From the NCBI GenBank assembly GCA_023053545.1, contig JAKZAN010000002.1, positions 10,412,790 through 10,476,789 of the forward strand: DNA of 64,000 bases, read 5' to 3'. Below the pieces are notes generated by a model, which saw only the letters and a list, made by a program, of their open reading frames with translations, did no database searches and was not told the DNA's origin. Source of the DNA: Lepidurus packardi (lineage: Eukaryota; Arthropoda; Branchiopoda; Notostraca; Triopsidae). The translations under genes and the position numbers were made by a program. Positions 1 to 12,719 of the stretch are shown here, piece after piece. Each line of letters opens with the position of its first letter. Within the stretch, counting starts at the first letter, position 1.

Positions 1-3000
1 ACCATATCCGGGGTGTCGAGCTTCGTTAGCCCAAATGGGCCTCTTCAACGACCAACTTACAACTGCTAACAAGCACTGACAGCTCTTAGAAACCTCAGAA
101 CCAAATAGAAATAAAAAAGACACTTTGATTCTGCAGTTGCTAGGCAAGAGAGCCAGGGAGTAAATAGTCTAGTGAGAGGGAGAGCATCGTGCAAACCCCG
201 GTCGCACAGGCCGCGTGATCTAAGGCCGCAGAAATATATTGCTGGTTCCTGCCCTGTGTTTTGTCGACTATAGATGCTGAAAACCCAAAGTTGAAAAGGC
301 AAGTTTGGGCCAATTCAGCTAAGTGGCTTGTACGATACAGCACCTTTGTGCCCACCAGCCTAGGGTTGTAAGTTTAATGGAGCCGAGGAGCAATTAAAAC
401 GGAACAACGAATCATCACTCGCCATTTCTGCCGCTTCCCCCACTCATTCGTGTACCTTGGGGAAGATCTTACATGAATTTGAGGCCGAGCTAACGCAGCT
501 CATCTCGTCAAAGGAAAAGAGGCGCATCTTGGGAAAGGGTGAAAGTAAAGCAAAAAGTACTCTTTACCTTGAAGCTGCGCTCATAATAGCTAATGAGTCC
601 AAAAGGTGGGATTGGAGAAGAAGACGAGCAGAGTATCTCGAGAAGCCGGGAGCTTTTCTGACTTGTAGGAAGAAAAATGGTTGAAAGCGAAGTCATGTTC
701 GTAGTATACGTAGCTCAACTTTACTCCCTCGCTGTTTCCTTTGACTTTTGCTTCAGTACTTTTCTTTTTCTTTCGTTTGAATTTATCAGCTCTCTGAGCT
801 TCCTTTCTCGCTCTCCCTCTCTTCAAAATGCCAGGCAGTCTTTCATAACGCATGGGATAGCTCCGAACATTTGAGGAAATACATCGACGCCAACACTTGA
901 ATTTGAAAGAAAAGGGCGACTCTAGAACCCAATAAGTCAAGGGAGTCAACATACGTGACGCCAATACGCCACATTACTGCCAAGGTATGTAGTTTAGGAT
1001 GTGGCCAATGTCTAGGTTAGCTAGTTTCCGAAGGCTGTGCGTACAAATTGTAAAGGAGGGGCCACATTATATAGGTTCCATCTATGTACTGTGTATACAG
1101 TATATATAGTACAGTTTATATGTACGGTACATATGTACAGGATATAGATGAAACCCATATACTTGTAGAGGGTATCAAACCAGAGTAAAAAGGGGAGGAA
1201 AGGTGACGGCAGGTGTGATCCGTGACTTTTACCACCTGTCCGAAGTAGGTAGCCAAACCGAAGTATAGGGTCCGACCTCTCAATTCGTCACTAGTGTAAG
1301 TGTGAATACCTTTCTTTATTATTATGTCTCTTTTTTCTTATTAAGTCAGTAAAACGTGTAAACCCTAGCTTCTACCTTGTAGTGCGGCCTGCTTCGCGAT
1401 CACCGTTGCTCAACAATGAAAAATAAAGGACCCAGTAGCATTCTTAATAGCACAGTCCAGTCATTTCGAGAGACAGAGGGCATATTATCATTTATTTAGG
1501 GTTTTATGTTTTGGACTATGAGATTATCTTAGTTCTCCTCTAAAGGTTTAGAACATTTCATACATTTATTGTATGCTTCTTTATTAAGTTGTGTAGAAAC
1601 TGTGAGACAAGCCAGGGTAACGCTAGAAGTCGGTTTCCTGTGCTACTTTTTTGCTCCTCATATTACTATCATCAGTTTTGTCCCAGAGGCAAGTTGAGAT
1701 GAATTAAAAGTTAGGGTTGAAAAAGTGACCCAACACCTTAATATGTTGTGAGACCTTTTCCAGGGTGTATCTACTTTCCCTCATTTTGTATTTAAAGCAA
1801 AATAATGGGAGAAAGCGTGCATTGAACATGAAGCAAATCTCTAAGGCAAATGAAGGAGGCTGAGGAATAGGATAGGGATATCGATTTTGTCAAACCAACA
1901 GTCGGTTGTGCCTTTTTCACTTTCATCTGCCAAGGGTCATTTGAAGAGGGAAGAAGTAAAAAGAAAAAGCACCCTATGTTTTCTTCATCAGAGCCACGCA
2001 CACAAAAGAGCCAAGCATCGTTCAGCCAGGAGCAGCAGCACAGAAGTATAAGAAGCAGCCCTTGGATTCCAATATTAAAGCATGAGAGCGAGCTTTACGT
2101 AAAGAGGAAGCGCACACATACACACACAGAAGGAAGAAGCAGAAAGCAAGAAAAGAAGACAAAAGACTTTTGTGATTGAAAAGGTACCGGTCAGGTCAAT
2201 ACCAGAGAAACAGAAAACCCCTTTGCAGCGTTCTTAACTTCGGAGCAGTTCTTAAATTCTTTTAGGTCCGGTCCTACGAAGATTTGGACATATAACTTCT
2301 CGCACTGTCCTCTCTATCTATAGCTGCCACACATAGAGTTATTTCTCCAGCTCCTGGCAAAAAGAATATCTCCAGCTCCCTTGTCCACCCATAGAGAGCC
2401 AATTTTTCAATTCCCCGGGCGGCTATTTGATTGGCAGTCTGAAGAAAAAGCTCTTAGCAAGTCGCAAGATTTTTCTTTTTCTTTTCCCCCTGCTTCGGGG
2501 CTGTGCAGTAGCTGTTGCTGTCTCCTTTATTACAAATTGATTGATCAGAATCCGGGAACCACAACTTCCCTTACCCCAAATCTTTTCCTCTAAAATTCAT
2601 TATAGCCGACATTCATTCATTTCTCCTGCTATGGCAAGAGAGTTTGTTGATTTTTTGTTCGCTTGAAGTAACCGCACCAAAGAATGGTGAAGACTATAAG
2701 TCTTTGTCTTTGAGAGGACCTCTTTAATTATCCAAAAGAAAACTCCGTATGTGTGTATAGTAAAGTTGTGTGCCCGAAGATTTTCCGTTTGGGAGAAGGA
2801 GGGAGGTTCTCCACAATAAATACAACTAACCTGGAGGACGCCCAAGTTGTCTAGTTTCTCCTTCTTATGTGTGTCTGTGAGGCTAGTAGTGGAGTGAGGC
2901 GCGCGTGACTTACGAGCATGCAATTAGAGGAAGGGACCGCGGTAGGTATGCAAATCTTGAGTTTGTATCTTTAATGAAGGAACTTCCTTGTCTTATCCGC

Positions 3001-6000
3001 GTTTTGCCTCCGTTAGCTCAAATAACACATCTTGGAGATGCTTTTGACTAAACAGTATAAAACAAATACTTCAGCACTTTTACCTCCGAGAGCTGCGGTG
3101 ATCGTGACCGCTGCACACAGGTGGTCCTTTCACTAACCCAAAATTATTCTTATACTTGTTTAAAACAAACAACCGGAGGAGCTGTGCATTAGCAACTTAG
3201 TCCACTTGTAAGTTTCAAGAAAACAGGACTTGTATTTTGGGCCAGAACGAATGGGGAATAAAGTTTTTTTTAACCATATGTACCTGTCGAGCTTGGCATA
3301 AATCCTTGGTTTGCGATGTTAACAAACAAAAAATAGCAAATCACTATCATGACGTTATTTCACTACCAGCCTCAGTTGTTTTCTATGGTGTTCTGTGGTT
3401 AAGATAAACTACTATCGGTTTAAAGGTTGTATTGTTGGTTCTTGGCCGCACAAAACAAGCAAGGCACTCGCACAACTGGATCGGTGTTGGTTAGTACCGA
3501 ATACTGCGTCAGTAGGACCACGTGATGTGAGGATGTTGAGCGCAGAGAGGCTCCTGGGAAACTAAGTCGGAGCGCTAGGTCTTCGACGTAGATATAGGCA
3601 CAGCCACCACGAGCTTGTGTTGCCCTGTGGAGCTAATAGAGCTTATAAGCTGAGAGACGGAGAATGCTCAGGAGGTGGATATTGTGCTGTTGTACCCTTT
3701 CCTGCACAAAGTCATTACGAATACCACTTGAGAAATTGATATCATTAACTTGAAGATTGGATTACACAAAGCGTACACGGTGAAAAACCAGCTACGGAAA
3801 AACAACATCAATATAATCTTTTTTTCTTTCTTTATAATGCTGAATGCTTAGGATCTTTTCCAGGAAACAACGGATGTATGTATTGAGCGCAGGTGACATG
3901 CGCAAATTTTCAGGGTATAAGCGCTTTGCCAAAACATTCTGGTACTGTAGCTGGATCCTTTAATGTCACGTAACATAGTTGTAAAATTAGTTTTTTTTTT
4001 AAAAAAATAATATAATTTAAAATGTATAAATGAATTTGTGTAAAATTAATTATTTAAATTTGTCATATTAAAATTAAAATATTTGAAATTACGTTAGAAT
4101 CAAGAAATCGTAAAGCAAGTTTTATATTTTTGTATTTTATTTTATTATTATATTTTATCTTTTATTTTATTTTATGTTTTACTTTAGATGAAGATACAGC
4201 GTATTCGAAAGGTTAAATGTGAAGGTTAGGACATAAAAGAGAACGATGTTAAAACACTAAATGAAAAGTTGATGTATTATTTCATGGAGTTCAGGACAAC
4301 AACAGTGCATGTAAGTCATTTTCTGCGCTTATTTAAAGATTTTCAGTATAGCAGGCAAAAACTCACAAGTCTTGTCCGTTATATTGTGAAGATAGCACCT
4401 AGTCAACTTTTGTCTCTGCCAATAACCAATAATGCCGCTCATGGTCTTAAGCTGTCAGTTCTCAAGTTTTTTTTTCTCCCGTTTAATTTTGTTTGTTTTT
4501 TAGTTTCATGCAAATAAGGGAGAGTACCCTCCTTTCATCTGCGCCACGACAGAAGTTCCTTTTGCAGAAATATCCCGCTTTGGCTTACGATCTGCTCGGG
4601 GTGCTGTTGGTTAATCCTCTTGTTGCCCCAACTGTATCAACGTGTGTGCGTCATGGCAACTCATTGTTGGTAACATCAGGCCCGACATGGGAGGGTTGAT
4701 TTTAATCCAGATTTGATTGGCAAAAGGGACATCAAGCTTGCAACGTGGAGATAGGTTGGCTTTGTTACCCCTTTGGTAGTATTTTCTCTTTTTTATATAT
4801 ATACATATATATATAAAGAAGGTCCCTTTTTTAAAAAAAGAAACCTTTGTACCCAGCCAGTTCAGCTAAGAGCTGCGCGTACGGAGTATCAGTATAATTC
4901 TCTACAACTTAGAACCAAGAAAAAGTGTCATAAACTTTTCCATCAGTTCGAAAGTTTAACGCGAATCCCTAATGCTACCCACAACCGAAACTTTCCAGGA
5001 GCATTCGGTTTTAGATTTTAATAATATGGTAAGTAGATAAAGGAGTTGCATTGGTAGGAGTTTTACCTGGTAGCTAAGGCTGAAGAGAACGTGCTGCATA
5101 ATTTGAGCTCTCCGAACGTCCACAACTTTGTGTCTTAACCGATGCAAAGAGAAATAATCTGCGAAGGTGTTGGGAATTACATAAGAGAAAGGAGAAGGAA
5201 AAATGTTTGAATTGAAATGGGAGGGATTCAGGGTAAAAAGGGTGTCGGCAAAGGGTGCAGGAGGTTAAAAAATTCAGGGAAGAAATTTATGGGAAGACGG
5301 TATGGCTTGTGATGGCAAAGGAGAGGATCCCCGACATTCTTGGGCGCTTGAGTTTGCAGCGGGAAAACCCGGTGCGAGCATGGCATGCAACATTCACCTC
5401 GCAGCAAGTAGATGGGATTTACGATCGAAAGTTTTCACCACTGTCAGAAGCTTTAAGAAAAAGCTGTTGTGAAAATCGGAAGAATTTTGCATTTTAAAAT
5501 TTTTCTTTTAAAAAAATCTAGCCATGATTTGACGAGAAAAAATAGCAATTTGGCCAGTTCAGGTGAATAGATTTTTTCGCATTTGTGTCCTAACGTATAT
5601 TCATGAGTATAGTAAACCTATATATGCTGTTCATGAATTATTATGGTTGTTGCAGATACTAGAAGGGAAATGAAAAGTTTAGCAAGTTCTGGGAAGATTA
5701 GACCTGCGTTTTCGGATATTTGCATGCATGGGAAACGTGGGAGTGCATGCATCAGCCTGTGGGATCCAGAAAGGTGAAGGGTTATATATCTTCCCTACAC
5801 ATTGCAGTCAAAGACTTGGGCTATCGCTAAAGCAGTAGGTGTACAAGAGATTTGGGTATTTGTTACTTGATGGATTTGGAAATTGGTCAGCGGCGCCTGC
5901 TTGGACAGACTCGAAGATTTGCAATGTCTACAAGAGCTGCAGGAGGTCTTGGGGTGCTTTTCTAGAGTTGGGGGGGTTCGGTCAACAATACCTGCTGTAG

Positions 6001-9000
6001 GTTAGCATGGGGTACTTGCAGTGTCCGTCCTCGTCTTATTTTATTTGATAGCAAGAAAGCTCTGGAAACGTTCCGTCTTCTTACGTTGCTTTGCTTTAAA
6101 CCTTTTCATCCAGTGGTTTACATCTTGGCAAGAGAGATATAAATACAGTGTAACAATATTGGTAATATAAGAATAGGTTCTCCGTGACAAATCTTTGGTA
6201 TTCTGGCATATAACATGAGGGGTTGTGAGAGGAGAATAGTCATGGAGATTCGATATGCTCAGCTTCTTCGGGCTTTCGATACAGGTGTTCGAGTTGCTTT
6301 GTAGGGAAGTTGCTTTTAATCAAAACAGTTAAAAATGAGGATGTATTAAGTTAAGGTTGAAAGGTCGTTGTAGCATTTTATTGTATCGATGGAATGTGTG
6401 ACTAACAAGGGAATAGTCAAAGTTCTAACTGGTGTGTGTACCGTGCTATCGGTTGGTATTCAAATGGAAGGAAAACGAAACAAGGTAGGGGGTCCGTCGC
6501 TCAACATCGCCCTTTATCAGTCGTTTAACTCTATGGGAGCGGGGTTATAGTCTGTAGAAATGATATGCTTTTTAAGTTTAAAGCCATACTTTTGTACGTA
6601 TGATGGAAAATTGGCTTAGATTTTGAAGTATTTGTGTCAAATTTCTCCCAACGAAACTTTCTCGACAGTGTTAGTAGAGATTACCCTCAGCCCATTGATG
6701 CACGAAATATTCCTGTGCAATCCCCTAGCAAAACACAGTAATCAATATCCATATATATTTGACCATCGCACGTACCGTTTTTAGCACTTCTTTTCTGCAT
6801 AGGCTAAGTCTTTGCTGGCTTGATATTTTAGGAAAATATTGACTTAAGGTTTTAGTGTTTGTCGAACGATGTTAGAGCTTTAACATCCATGGTGCCCCGT
6901 TTCATTGTTGTAAAGTTTTTCGAACAGGGGTAGAATCCAAGTAGGGAGGGGTTGTAACAGCTTATGATTTGTTAACGTCCTTGTTGCTTTCATACCTTCA
7001 ACGAAGTTTACGGCATCTGGCTTAACAACGTTGGGTGATTTTTCTTTGTCGTTGACTTTATTTTTGTACTTTTTTTTTGCTTTTTCGGTATCCCCTGAGG
7101 TACATGAGTTAATCTGAGCCACTTACCTCGCTTGTTACCATGGGTTACTATTTATATTTCATGCTTGAAACAATATAAACAATGCTCCGTGACACATGGA
7201 TGCTACGTTTGTGACGGCAGAAAGCCACGTGATATGCGCTTGTTGAATTTATTTCATTAATACTATTGCCCCTAATGGAATTAATCGTCTAACTATAGAT
7301 ACTAGATTTTTTGCTCTGTTTTTATAGACATTTTGTTAACTCTTGTCTTTTTAGCAGTTCTCGCAGGACAAAGGGCCAAGGTCAGAAGATCGCCAATTGC
7401 AATGGCACTTGAAAGGTAGCTATTTGAGGCCGTAATGTCATAGCAGGAGGTCCCTCTGTCCAAACTTCTTGTGCAGGTGGGGGTCTTTACCTTCTTCTTT
7501 GCTTTTGATATCAAATAGCCGAGTCAAGAAAAAGAAAGGTATAACTGACTTCTATAAAAGATCTAGATTGGTTAACTTCCCCTTATCCCAGGGTCTGACA
7601 AGAGCGTAGGAACCGATATTAGTTACAGTAAGGAAGCGACTATTGACGTGCCCCTATTGTTGTATTATGGGTTTGATCCGTTCTGGTGTCCACGGAGCAC
7701 ACACACCACTTTCCATTCTCTCTCGCATAATGCGCGAACACACACCAGGCTATCAGCCAAAAAGCAAAACCATCGCATCATGAGCGAGAAAGAGGTGTGT
7801 AAATATTGAGAGCTAATGCTGGGGCCTGTGTGGGACTCGTGGGAGAGTTCCATAACGTTCAACAGTGAAGAATGGTTTATATGAGAAGCTGCATAGATTT
7901 AAGCTTGATAAATGATCTGTTGTCATGCATTGTGTCCCCAACTTTGGCGACACACAGCTCTACGACCAAAAACCAGCAGCTCCGACTATTAAAGAGCAAG
8001 AGAGAATGGAAAAGTTTGGTGCTGGATGCCAGTTATAGACCCATTTAGTCCCAAATTCAACCTCTGAATGCCTGCCTAACCCTTATTTGAGTTAGGGACG
8101 GATCTCATCCCCTCCTTTAACCCAACAACAAAAAGTGGACAGGGAGGGTAGCTTTTCGTTTTCTTTCTTTTCTTATTTTTTTCTTTTTTTTTACCGAAGC
8201 TTTTGTGTCGTAGCATGGTCAGAGGGTATCATCGTTTCCCGCTCTAATGGTTTAACGGCCCCCTAAATGTTCCACGTTCACAGCATATATACACGCAGCT
8301 GCGAATGAAGAGAGTGAAGAAAACATGAAAAAGGGATCTATTATTTGCTTTATAACATGTCAAAGCTTTCCCCTCACTTAGTTTAGCGTTACACAAAAGA
8401 TCTAGACTCATTACCTTATGGTTAATGACTAAATTAAACCCTTTCGCCTTTTTGCCCCACTGTTTGCGGTGCACGTGCGATTTTAGCTATGGATCTGTTT
8501 TTTCATAATTCCAAGCGAGGCTGAAACATAAAGGGCTGATTTATATATTCGATATTAAACGCCGTAACTCAGACAAGCAAACGCTTGACAGGCGTACGCC
8601 TTTATTGCAGCTATGATTTTATGCGACTCCCTTGGGCTTGCCAGTTCGAAAAGTACGAAGGACTCGCATTCTGTAAACAGTTCGCTTAATTAAAATGGGC
8701 AAGTTTAGCTATAATCCACATGACACGAAACGTGAGCTTATGTGACGTTATCTGTCTAGACGTGGAGGCAAAAGAAGCTCTTCGGGAGTTCCCTTTTAAA
8801 CCAGATCCCTTAAAACGAAGCTTATGCATGTCGATAAGAAATGGCTGTTATTTGCCCGACGCCGAATCTGAAGAATCTTACACTAACGTTCGCGTTTCAG
8901 TAACGCTCAAACCCTAAACGTAAACACATACAACCCTGACATTGAAATGACAAACGAGTTGTGGACGGAAACGGAACTGTCATTTGGGCGAGGGGGTACG

Positions 9001-11112
9001 AGCTTTAAAACCGCAGTAAGCTTTTCCGGCCTAATAAACTCATCCAGTTGCACGCTGAAATAACTCTCCCAGAGAGAGTATACCCAAACCAAATATTTTG
9101 TGGGTCGAGAAAGGGGTCGGAAAAGCCTTATTTAACTCGTATTTACTTGATCTTGACTGCATGCTAATCTACAAAAACAGAGTTGAGACTCATCAGACAC
9201 AAGTTTCTTGCCCAAATGTGGTTTTTGATCCTGTAATTTGTCACAATCTGAACAAGGCTGTCTCTTTTGAAAAAGGGCACAAGCACCGTACGTGCTTAAA
9301 AGACTCATCAAGTACGAGTTTTATTTGTTGGGAAGGTCATATCTTGCTTGCGGGAATGACACCATCGTGGCCTGGCGATTGACAGATCTGTTACAGAACT
9401 AGATGGACAAAAGAAGTTGCGCCCTTAACTCGTAGAGGATCTGGATTCTATCTCGGCCCTAGTTGTGCTATTAAATTCCAAGGCGTAAAAAAAGAAAAAA
9501 ATATATATTTAACTTTCGGACAGTACATGGAGTTACGTGAAGTTTGGTTTCCTTTATTTGACTTGTTGACCAAAGCAATCCAGTTAATTCTACATGCAGC
9601 GAGGATGTCGACAATTCGCTGGTAGGATTTTGCTTGCTTACATCAAGACAGTACAGGGATTCCAAGTTGTGCTGCGAGTTCGAAGGAGCGTACATTTGCT
9701 TAGCGAAGTTCCTAAGTAATCAAGTCCATCCGTTTTGCTGGACATGGAACTAGGAAGTGGAGTACAGTGGGCTCTCGAATGCACATCAAACCAAGCCGGT
9801 TAATGCCCAGTCCCCTCTGTTCACTTTGGACAGTGTTTTAGAGAATATTTTTTTGTAATAAGTATTAAACTTGTTTAGGCTATATGGGTCTAAATTGAGG
9901 GAAACTGAAGAGAAATTCACTTCCTTTTTTATCCTTTATTTTTCCCTTTTACAAATCAAATGTCAGTTCAGTACAGTCAATACTCCATCAATTGGAGATG
10001 TAACAATCAAGCTTTTCTAAGCAACTGCGAAGTAATTAGTTATAATTTAATTACGATTGTTTTTCGAAGTGAGCGAAGTGAGGTCAAAATGGCTGCGTTG
10101 CTGTATATACAATGAAAGCAATCGGCATGGCTGTTGGTTTATTTCCCAAAGTGAGCTAATTGAATTACTTCGCTTTTGTGTGCCATAAATTCTGAGTCTA
10201 ATGGGGGAAGGTCAAGAATGAATTCTTTTTAGGGCAACTACCGAAACGAGCAACTTTTCTACGACTATAGACTTGGAGCCCTTCTCGTGAACTAGAAATG
10301 TAAATAAAGAATTAATTCCCTAGTAAACTTTTGAAGCGTACGTATCACTGACAGCAAAAAGAAACCTTAAAGTTAAAAAAAGAAATCAGGTCTGTGTGAG
10401 CTTTGAACTGAAGCCATACCCGACGCAATATCAGGAGCTAATCAATAGCAAATGAAGAGAAAAGTCGTGTTTTCTTTTATTATTATTATTATTAAGTTCG
10501 TACTGCTTAGTAGCATTTTACGGTATACTGACGGCAGACTTCAGCTGAAGTCGCGGTTGCTATAATGTCAAAACAGAAAAGGGAAAAAAATGCGAGGTTG
10601 CATCTGCGGTAGTATTCCTCAGGGAGATTTAATGAAGTAGCCGCCTGACATTGCCCACATGATTACAATAGCATTGTGTAGCCTTGTATTCCACGACAGA
10701 GCCAAAAGAGGCATACACCTATCCAAACGAAAAATGATACAGTTTGATATTGAAATATGGTGAGTACAAATAGTTGTTGCTTTGAAACCTGTAAGAAGTT
10801 ACTGCAACCGGAGCGTTTCCGATTTTGCTAATCGCTATTAACCGTAAAACAATGATTAAATTTTCATTCATTTATTTTTATTTAGTTATTTTAAAAAAAT
10901 GGCGGATCAACTAAGTTCGAACTGTTATCGTCGAATAACAGAATATGCACAACGCATTAATCAGTAGTGTTATATTATGCACAACAAATCAATAATCCTT
11001 TGCAGTTAAAGCCGGATGCTGATGTGCTAGTGCGACTATGCTTGTACACTTGTTATTCTCTTAAACGTAGATTACGAATGGAAGCAAAGTATTGTAATGA
11101 TGAAAGAATTTT
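1..11112. other. 11 kb without a supportable gene
   Basis: No exon chain with recognisable protein motifs was found on either strand. The sequence is AT-rich with scattered simple tracts: palindromic AT-rich DNA near 1080-1150, a CA-rich patch near 2110, an A/T-rich stretch near 3990-4180, TA repeats near 4795-4815 and an ATT microsatellite near 10480-10495. The longest open frames are one of 124 codons (590-964, minus), rich in Lys and Arg, and one of 75 codons (457-684, plus). They resemble nothing I know and have no clear splice partners. The region may hold regulatory DNA, non-coding RNA or introns of a gene outside the window. Confidence 0.5.
10022..10175. repeat. Possible small inverted-repeat element
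   Basis: A GCGAAGTAATT motif near 10027 is repeated in inverted orientation (AATTACTTCGC) near 10161, bounding about 150 bp. Similarity extends a few bases outward on each side. The arms are short, and no target-site duplication was established. It could be a short MITE or a chance match. Confidence 0.25.
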
Positions 11113-12374
11113 TCAGTTTATTTTCTTCTTCTTTCTGGTAGGCTGTTCACTCTTAATTTCAAGCCTCACTTGCAAATGTCGAAGATCTGCACTGAACAAT
11201 ACCTGCTCAAGGGATTACAATTAGAAATCATCAATACTATTAAAGTTTCTTACAGAATGTGCCCATCCAGCGTAAGATCCATACAGATTCTGGAAATGTA
11301 AGCTAATTTCGGAGTAGGCTTTACTGGTTACAGTTTTCTGCTTTTTCAGGTGGGGCAAATAGGAATTTTGGGCGATTTGGAACATATGAGTATCGACCGG
11401 AATAGCGTTTAAGTGTCCTAATGACATCAGACACACACAATCAGCAACCTAGGTCATGTTTTCTTGTTAACATCATTAAAGTGCTCAACTCTAGTTACTT
11501 TGGCACCAATGCCTGGTAATTCCATGAGCTTTGCTTTGGCTTCGTCATAGGGTACAGCCCGTAAACTTGTTAGCCACTCTCGTCCACCTTGAGCGAGAAT
11601 GGCTTGGGCTGCAAGCTTGATGAATTTTGATCTATAACCAAAACTCAATTTTCTTAGTTCGCCTTCAACGGTAGGTACGCTTAAACGTTCCAAAGTAGGA
11701 ACGGAGTAATAGGAAACCCCTTCGAATTCTAATAAGCGCTGTCCGTACTTAGTGCATAGTTTGTCTACCATCGAAGTAATTCTACGAAAGTGAAAATCTT
11801 TAGTGCATTATGCAATATGCTTGGCTTGATTTCTATTCGATACCTTGGAATGTTGTTGTTAGAAGAACAAATGAATGAAAACACATTTTCTACAGGATCT
11901 TGTTTTAAAATACGGATTCCAGGGAAATCTTGAGATACCTTAGCAAAGTTGCTGTCCACTTGTCCCCAGTGTTGGTACAAGCCTTGTAGCTTGATGTCCA
12001 GTTGGAAGTATTGCGTTAGAATGTCCTGATAAACTGTTATATTACTAGCCATAATAAAAGGTATCTTTATTATTTAAAGGAAAATTTTACCAGTGGTCAG
12101 CTCAGATGAAGTCAGTTTAAGAGCAGAAGGATCAAGAGTTGAAGGATCTACTACTCGGAAATGTAGGCTTTCATGAGACTGCCAAAGGAACCAAAGTTTA
12201 TCACGTAATACTCCAGTCCATTTTTGTTCGGAGTTCTTCACCCACCTATCGTACAGCTACAGTAAGAAAATTTCTTTTTACGTATATTTTTTTTTTTTAC
12301 CTAAAGCTCTGTCCACAGTTTAGGGTCCGATTCAAATCCAGTTCAGAAAGAGAACATGGGAAACTTGACTCCAT
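11113..12374 (-). CDS. 8-oxoguanine DNA glycosylase OGG1
   Basis: Bifunctional base-excision-repair enzyme that removes 8-oxoG paired with C and nicks the strand by beta-elimination, acting in nucleus and mitochondria. Exons read on the minus strand are 12374-12301, 12245-12091, 12033-11844, 11781-11499, 11448-11254 and 11202-11113. All GT-AG and phases agree, giving 328 aa against 345 in human OGG1-1a. Seen: the N-terminal strand ending CGQSFRW (Gly21 of the 8-oxoG pocket), the YFQLD...LYQHWG segment, [18 protein letters not shown], and the helix-hairpin-helix [11 protein letters not shown] with catalytic Lys234. Asp253 lies in IPVDTHMF, followed by [17 protein letters not shown], which is nearly the human sequence. 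The C-terminus is a Lys-rich tail. The start ATG at 12374 is the first in frame and lies just before the conserved N-terminus. The gene looks intact; the only nearby oddity is repeat DNA directly upstream. Confidence 0.95.
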
Positions 12375-12424
12375 ATCAGATTGGTACTTGAACTTAAACA
12401 AAAAGAAAACAAACTTCCTATTTA

Positions 12425-12500
12425 AGATGAGTTACTATTGGTACCTCTGTATCTCCGCGTCAGTTGGTGGCGCTGCTGTTCCCCTCCAATGTGCAACCAT
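12425..12500 (+). repeat. Partial copy of a dispersed repeat
   Basis: This stretch (GTTACTATTGGTACCTC onward) matches 22199-22260 at roughly 80% by eye, including the shared CTGCTGTTCC core and the following GTGCAA. It lies immediately upstream of the OGG1 start codon, so it is part of that gene's 5' leader or promoter region. The family is unidentified. Confidence 0.55.
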
Positions 12501-12534
12501 GCTTTGTGTAACTATTGGCTAGGTTAGGTTAAGG

Positions 12535-12711
12535 CAGCGTTTCTCAAATTGTGCGCCACGGTAGGCTTGCAGGGGCGCCGCGAAAGATTCCTATAATTTC
12601 ATAGATGCAACAATTATAGGCCTATGTTCTAAAGGGCGCAGTACGAGCTGGGAATATGTTCAGGGGTGGGGGGGACAGGGCACCACAAACGAAAAAGTTT
12701 GAGAACCCCTG
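12535..12711. mobile_element. hAT-type MITE, 177 bp
   Basis: The left end begins CAGCGTTTCTCAAA and the right end, read inverted, begins CAGGGGTTCTCAAACTTTTT. These are typical hAT terminal inverted repeats. The flanks carry an 8-bp direct duplication, GGTTAAGG (12527-12534) and GGTTAAGT (12712-12719), matching at 7 of 8 bases, which is the hAT target-site length. There is no coding capacity, so this is a non-autonomous element. It sits about 160 bp upstream of the OGG1 start codon. Confidence 0.85.
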
Positions 12712-12719
12712 GGTTAAGT

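Noticed and set aside
590-964. Minus-strand 124-codon Lys/Arg-rich open frame
   Set aside because: No recognised motif or splice partners, and the basic run reflects A-rich DNA. Left as unsupported.
11113-12374. OGG1 appearing as fragments in different frames, as in a pseudogene
   Set aside because: Six exons with consistent GT-AG sites and phases rebuild a full-length enzyme with the catalytic Lys and Asp.
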